From: Rhodococcus sp. CH91
Lineage (GTDB): Bacteria > Actinomycetota > Actinomycetes > Mycobacteriales > Mycobacteriaceae
Assembly: GCF_022554085.1 (NCBI RefSeq)
Contig: NZ_JAKFYR010000002.1
Location: 558,001 to 622,000, forward strand
Direction: 5' to 3'
Length of the DNA: 64,000 nucleotides
Of the stretch, positions 60,308 to 64,000 are shown in pieces. A program made the translations under genes and the position numbers. A model generated the notes under the pieces. It saw only the letters and a list, made by a program, of their open reading frames with translations. It did not search any database and was not told the origin of the DNA. How positions within the stretch are numbered: the stretch's first letter is position 1; each line of letters begins with the position of its first letter.

Positions 60308-61288
60308 TCATCGGCGTCCGAGCATCGGCAGCGCCATCGCCACCACGATGAGACCGGCGCCCGCCGCAGCGAGCATCGTCACGGACTCTCCGAACGCGAC
60401 CGTCCCGATCATCAGTGCGACCACGACCTCGAGATAGGACAGGCCCGACAGTTCTGCGGCGCGTAGATGCTTGCCCGCCACCACGAGCAGTCCCAGCGCG
60501 AACAGGCCACAGACGACGAAGAACCCACCGGCCCACAGCCAGTGCGTCACGGTCATCCCCGACATGTCGGGCCGGGTCAGTGCGACCATCGCCCCCGCCG
60601 CGACGGCACCGAAGACGAAGTTCCACAGGGACCGGACGTCGGACGGCATGTCGGTGCGATAGCGGTAGCACAGCAGGGCCGCGCCGTAGAAGAGACCCGA
60701 GGCTGCGCCGAGTACGGTGCCCAGCGTCTCGTGTTCACCGCCGGAGCGGTTGCCCCCGACGAGGCCGGCAGCGAGAAGCATTCCTGCGAAAGCTGTTCCG
60801 ACGGACAGCGCATCGAAGCGAGTGATCGATTCTTTGAGGACGGTCCGGGCGAGAACGATCGCGACGACGGGACCGAGATAGTGCAACACCACTGCCCGGG
60901 ACAGATCTGTCAGGACCGTGGCGGACAGATAGGTGGCCAGAGAAAGTCCGAGGAAAAAACCTCCACCGACGACCGACCAGGACAGGCGGATCCGGCGCAG
61001 TTGCCCGAGACGGCGTGACAGTGCGATCAGAACGAGCATGCCGACCGCTCCGACCACCATCCGTCCGAGTGTCAGTGCCTCGCCGAGGACCGCGCCGTCG
61101 GGAGTGGCCTTGCGGCCGAACAATCCTGCGGCGCCCATCGCGGTTGCGGACAACACGATCGCGGCGATTCCGAGTCGCCGGTTCGTGTGCGGCGGCGATT
61201 CCGGGGCGGGGGAGAGGGGAAGAACCGGGCTACTCGGCTCGGACAGAGCATCATCGGCACGCAGGGGCGCGCCCAGGGAAACGGTCAC
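60308..61288 (-). CDS. EamA/DMT-family permease under a glycine riboswitch
   Basis: 326 residues. GTG 61288 has AGGTAG upstream and follows a glycine riboswitch. A short polar N-terminus leads into about ten membrane segments in two EamA repeats (first from LGIAAIVLSATAMGAAGLFG, second from GTVLGAASGLFYGAALLCY). YLSATVLTDLSRAVVLHYLGPVVAIVLARTVLKE is the conserved first-repeat end, and SYLEVVVALMIGTVAFGESV the second. DMT permeases often export amino acids; riboswitch control suggests glycine or a close relative as the cargo. Convergent with the band-7 gene. Confidence 0.9.
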   Translation of the reverse strand: MTVSLGAPLRADDALSEPSSPVLPLSPAPESPPHTNRRLGIAAIVLSATAMGAAGLFGRKATPDGAVLGEALTLGRMVVGAVGMLVLIALSRRLGQLRRIRLSWSVVGGGFFLGLSLATYLSATVLTDLSRAVVLHYLGPVVAIVLARTVLKESITRFDALSVGTAFAGMLLAAGLVGGNRSGGEHETLGTVLGAASGLFYGAALLCYRYRTDMPSDVRSLWNFVFGAVAAGAMVALTRPDMSGMTVTHWLWAGGFFVVCGLFALGLLVVAGKHLRAAELSGLSYLEVVVALMIGTVAFGESVTMLAAAGAGLIVVAMALPMLGRR

Positions 61289-61343
61289 ACGTCTACCTCG
61301 GGTCCAGGGTGCACGAAGTGAGCACCGGCGGGTGTTGTCGTTC

Positions 61344-61522
61344 CCCGCTCTGTCATCGGACCTGAGAGCTTTCGCGGACGTGATCCGCTTACACCTTCGG
61401 TGAACCCGGAAGAGTTGCTTTCCAGAGGAGCCTCGCCGTGGCGGTCTCGGGGGCCTGAGAGATTCCCGGGGAGGTTGCTCCTTCGGCGCCCGCTGTGCGC
61501 GGGACTCTCCCGCCGCGGTTCG
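61344..61522 (-). ncRNA. tandem glycine riboswitch
   Basis: On the minus strand the conserved sequence of a gcvT-type tandem aptamer is visible in order: GGGAGAG, GCGCCGAAGGAGCAA, AATCTCTCAGGC, then GCGAGG, CCTCTGGAAAGC, CACCGAAGGTG, AAGCTCTCAGGT and GACAGAG. The layout is two aptamers joined by a short linker, matching actinobacterial examples. The 3' end is about 55 nt before the EamA GTG, leaving a short expression platform with a GGTGC/GCACC hairpin. Both aptamer cores look intact. Confidence 0.93.
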
Positions 61523-61649
61523 GTGGCTGTTCAGTTGTGGCGCCAAGTATGCCATGCACCTCGATGTGGGTCTGCGGGGCCGCGTCGGGGTCGGCGTGTC
61601 GTGTATTTCGGCTGGTGAGAAGGCTGACAGAAAATTCCGGTCGATACCT
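61523..61649. other. divergent gap between the riboswitch and acyl-CoA synthetase promoter
   Basis: Should hold the minus-strand promoter for the riboswitch transcript; CATACT near 61550 (minus strand) is the best -10 found, with no clear -35. Nothing else recognised. Confidence 0.3.
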
Positions 61650-61689
61650 TCACAAATATTCGCATAATTGCTATGGTGTGCATCACACG
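61650..61689 (+). promoter_or_regulatory. acyl-CoA synthetase promoter with start-site palindrome
   Basis: TTCACA (61650-61655) and TATGGT (61673-61678) are separated by exactly 17 bp in an AT-rich stretch, a strong housekeeping-type promoter for this genome. GTGTG-CAT-CACAC (61677-61689) covers the expected start site near 61685, a classic repressor position. The leader to the ATG is about 100 nt. Confidence 0.7.
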
Positions 61690-61783
61690 GTCTCGCGGCC
61701 GAGGGTTCGGGCCCGGTGACCGCGAGCGCCGGTCGATTCGTCTCTTCTCTCGTACGGCAAGGCTTCTGAAGACAGGTGGTCAT

Positions 61784-63277
61784 ATGGGTATCGGGATGGT
61801 CCTCGACATGGCGTCCGCCGCCACCCCCGATCGGATCGCGATGGGTCCTCGTGCGAACGGCGTCACCTATCGCCGACTCGATGAACTCGCTTCGCGCGGT
61901 GCAGGATTGCTCGGCGAGCTCGGGGCCCGGCATGTCGTCTTCGTGGGCGTGAACGGTCCGGTCCTTCCCGTGCTCATGTTCGCCGCCGGGCGCGCCGGTA
62001 TTCCTCTGGCGCCCTTGAACTACCGGCTTCCGGCCACGCAGCTGCTCGAACTGATCGACAGGCTGGACGAACCGATCGTCGTGGCGGATGCCGAGTATGT
62101 CGGCAAGCTCGACGGGTGCGCGCACCGAATCGTCTCGACCAGCGAATTCTTCGGCCTCGCGGAGGGTACGTCACCTCTGGAGGGCGACCGATCGGAAGAC
62201 GGGGGAACCGCCATCGTGCTGTTCACCTCCGGGACCACCTCGGCTCCGAAAGGGGTGTTGCTCCGACATCGGAACCTGCTGTCCTATCTCATCAACACCG
62301 TCGAATTCGGTTCCGCAGCAGAGGAACAGGCAACCCTGGTCAGCACGCCTCCCTATCACATCGCAGGGCTCGGTGCCGTTCTGAGCAACGTCTACTCGGG
62401 TCGCCGCATGGTGTACCTGCCCGACTTCACGCCGCAAGGCTGGCTCGACCTCGTCCGCACCGAGGGCGTCACCAGCGCGATGGTGGTGCCCACGATGCTC
62501 GCCCGCATCGTCGACCACCTCGGCGGTCTGCCGGCCGAGGTCCCGACGCTCGAGTCGCTCGCCTACGGAGGCGCGCGGATGCCCCAGCCGGTCCTCGAGC
62601 GTGCTCTCGCAGCGTTCGGGGACACCGGATTCGTCAACGCGTACGGGTTGACGGAGACCAGTTCGACGATCGCGGTTCTCGGGCCCGAAGATCATCGGGA
62701 GGCATTCGCGAAACCCGAACTGCGAGGACGGCTCTCCTCGACCGGTCGAATCGTGCCCGGCATCGAAGCGCAGATCCGATCCGAGGACGGTGAACGTGTG
62801 CTGTCCGACGGGCAGACGGGTTTGCTGTGGGTGCGCGGGGCGCAGGTCAGTGGCGAGTACATGGGTAGCGGTTCGGTTCTGGACGCGGAGGGTTGGTTCC
62901 CGACCAGGGACCGTGCCCGGATCGAGGACGGCTATCTCTACATCGGTGGTCGCGCGGACGACACGATCATCCGAGGCGGGGAAAACATCGCGCCGGCCGA
63001 GATCGAGGATGTGCTGGCACGCCACCCGCAGGTGCGTGAGGTGGCCGTGATCGGTACCCCCGACGACGAATGGGGTGAACGGATCTGTGCAGTGATCATC
63101 CCGGCCGTCGACGACCACGACGACGCCGACGAGATCCGCACGTGGTGCCGTGAACGTCTGCGCGGCTCGAGGACCCCCGACGACGTCGTGTTCGTCGACG
63201 ATCTGCCCCGTACTCCCACCGGCAAGCTCGTGCGCCGCGATCTCGTCGAGCAGGTCACGGCCGGGCTCGCGAGATGA
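61784..63277 (+). CDS. acyl-CoA synthetase (AMP-forming)
   Basis: 497 residues. ATG 61784 follows ACAGGTGG. ANL-superfamily motifs: P-loop IVLFTSGTTSAPKGVLLRHRN near residues 144-164, YGLTETSS near 286, GWFPTRDRARIEDGYLYIGGRADDTIIRGGENIAPAEIED near 370-409, and the catalytic lysine in RTPTGKLVRRDL near 485. It activates a carboxylic acid, probably a fatty or aromatic acid, to its CoA thioester. No neighbouring pathway genes reveal the substrate. Confidence 0.92.
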   Translation: MGIGMVLDMASAATPDRIAMGPRANGVTYRRLDELASRGAGLLGELGARHVVFVGVNGPVLPVLMFAAGRAGIPLAPLNYRLPATQLLELIDRLDEPIVVADAEYVGKLDGCAHRIVSTSEFFGLAEGTSPLEGDRSEDGGTAIVLFTSGTTSAPKGVLLRHRNLLSYLINTVEFGSAAEEQATLVSTPPYHIAGLGAVLSNVYSGRRMVYLPDFTPQGWLDLVRTEGVTSAMVVPTMLARIVDHLGGLPAEVPTLESLAYGGARMPQPVLERALAAFGDTGFVNAYGLTETSSTIAVLGPEDHREAFAKPELRGRLSSTGRIVPGIEAQIRSEDGERVLSDGQTGLLWVRGAQVSGEYMGSGSVLDAEGWFPTRDRARIEDGYLYIGGRADDTIIRGGENIAPAEIEDVLARHPQVREVAVIGTPDDEWGERICAVIIPAVDDHDDADEIRTWCRERLRGSRTPDDVVFVDDLPRTPTGKLVRRDLVEQVTAGLAR

Positions 63278-63317
63278 CCGCGCTACCGTCCGCATCACGA
63301 AGAGAACGGGCATCGCT

Positions 63318-64000
63318 GTGACCGACACCGTCGACACCGAACTCGTCCGACGCGAGTGGATCCTCCGTGCGCGCCCGAGCGGCCGCCCCCTCGACACCGA
63401 CGTCGAACTGGTCGAGACGACTCCCGTCGAGCCTGCTCGCGGGCAAGTCCGCGTCCGGAATCTCGTCATGTCCGTCGAGCCCTACATGCGCGGCCGAATG
63501 GGTGGCGGAGCGTCCTACGCAGAACCCTACGAGCTCGGTGCGCCCATGCTTGCCCCGACGGTCGGAGTCGTGTCCTGGTCCGATCGATCGGAGCTACCGA
63601 TCGGCTCGCTCGTGCTCCACGAGTACGGTTGGCGCACGGAAAGTCTCGTCGACGTGGCCGACTGCCGCCGGCTCCGTCACGACGATCTCCCCGCGGCATG
63701 TCATCTGAGTGTCCTCGGCATCCCGGGAATGACGGCCTGGGTGGGGATCGACCGGATCGCGCAGGTCCGCAACGGCGACGTCGTGTTCGTGTCGTCTGCG
63801 GCCGGTGCGGTCGGATCCGTTGCCGTTCAACTCGCCAAGCAACGCGGTGCGGTGGTGATCGCGAGTGCAGGATCTCCGGAGAAAGTCGCGCTTGCGCGGG
63901 AACTCGGTGCGGACACGGCATTCGACCATCACGAGGGGCCGGCGAAGGATCTGTTGCACACCGCGATGGAGGAGATCGGGGCTCCAGCTCTCGACGTGTA
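63318..64000 (+). CDS. NADP-dependent MDR oxidoreductase, partial
   Basis: GTG 63318 begins VTDTVDTELVRREWILRARPSGRP; 227 codons are present before the window ends, so the C-terminus is missing. It is a zinc-less medium-chain reductase of the leukotriene B4 12-hydroxydehydrogenase/CurA type: LVMSVEPYMRGRMGG near residue 50, then the nucleotide-binding VFVSSAAGAVGSVAVQLAKQRGA near 155-177. The full family length is about 335-345. It reduces alpha,beta-unsaturated carbonyls or related compounds. It lies 40 nt after the acyl-CoA synthetase, possibly in one operon. Confidence 0.88.
   Translation, partial: MTDTVDTELVRREWILRARPSGRPLDTDVELVETTPVEPARGQVRVRNLVMSVEPYMRGRMGGGASYAEPYELGAPMLAPTVGVVSWSDRSELPIGSLVLHEYGWRTESLVDVADCRRLRHDDLPAACHLSVLGIPGMTAWVGIDRIAQVRNGDVVFVSSAAGAVGSVAVQLAKQRGAVVIASAGSPEKVALARELGADTAFDHHEGPAKDLLHTAMEEIGAPALDV

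Overview
The window is high-GC actinobacterial DNA (G/C in third codon positions, frequent GTG starts, ATGA/GTGA gene overlaps). Gene content and order fit a mycolic-acid-producing member of Mycobacteriales, most likely Rhodococcus. The backbone follows the Mycobacterium tuberculosis Rv1445c-Rv1488 block almost gene for gene. Assignments rest on motifs visible in the translations and on remembered synteny; no database search was run.

Layout. 14-6469 (minus): pentose-phosphate operon tkt-tal-zwf-opcA-pgl. 6682-13631: heme O and heme A synthesis (ctaB, ctaA), a quinone reductase, a small conserved protein, an ABC exporter and an MptB-type mannosyltransferase. 13740-20309 (plus): complete SUF iron-sulfur operon sufR-B-D-C-S-U-T, with a SufR-type operator over the sufR start codon. 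20366-22574 (minus): two genes outside the M. tuberculosis order, Ku and a lycopene cyclase. 22712-28229: ABC-F ATPase, small HTH protein, TetR-type AcnR and aconitase, with a near-perfect AcnR operator inside the acn promoter. 28571-37544 (plus): Rv1476-like membrane protein, RipA peptidoglycan hydrolase behind a structured leader, MoxR/DUF58/VWA, then fabG1-inhA-hemH.

From 37580 to 46146 the mycobacterial order is interrupted by an HxlR regulator, a methyltransferase and a seven-part minus-strand cluster. The cluster encodes an RpiR/SIS regulator, a tyrosine-phosphatase/calcineurin phosphoesterase fusion, an Fbp/Afu-type ABC importer and a histidine phosphatase. I read it as a candidate uptake-and-dephosphorylation system for an organic phosphate; this is the best candidate here for an undescribed system. 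The backbone resumes at 46316 (Rv1486c-like). A second insert (47209-58329) holds DUF3097, a complete mce lipid-import operon (yrbEA-yrbEB-mceABCDEF-mas), an MpaB-type oxygenase and a TetR regulator. The backbone then continues with NfeD and SPFH/band-7 proteins (58569-60256).

The right end carries a tandem glycine riboswitch controlling an EamA/DMT permease, an acyl-CoA synthetase with a clear promoter and a palindrome at the predicted transcription start, and a zinc-less MDR oxidoreductase cut by the window edge. No tRNA, rRNA, CRISPR array, insertion sequence, prophage or origin was seen.
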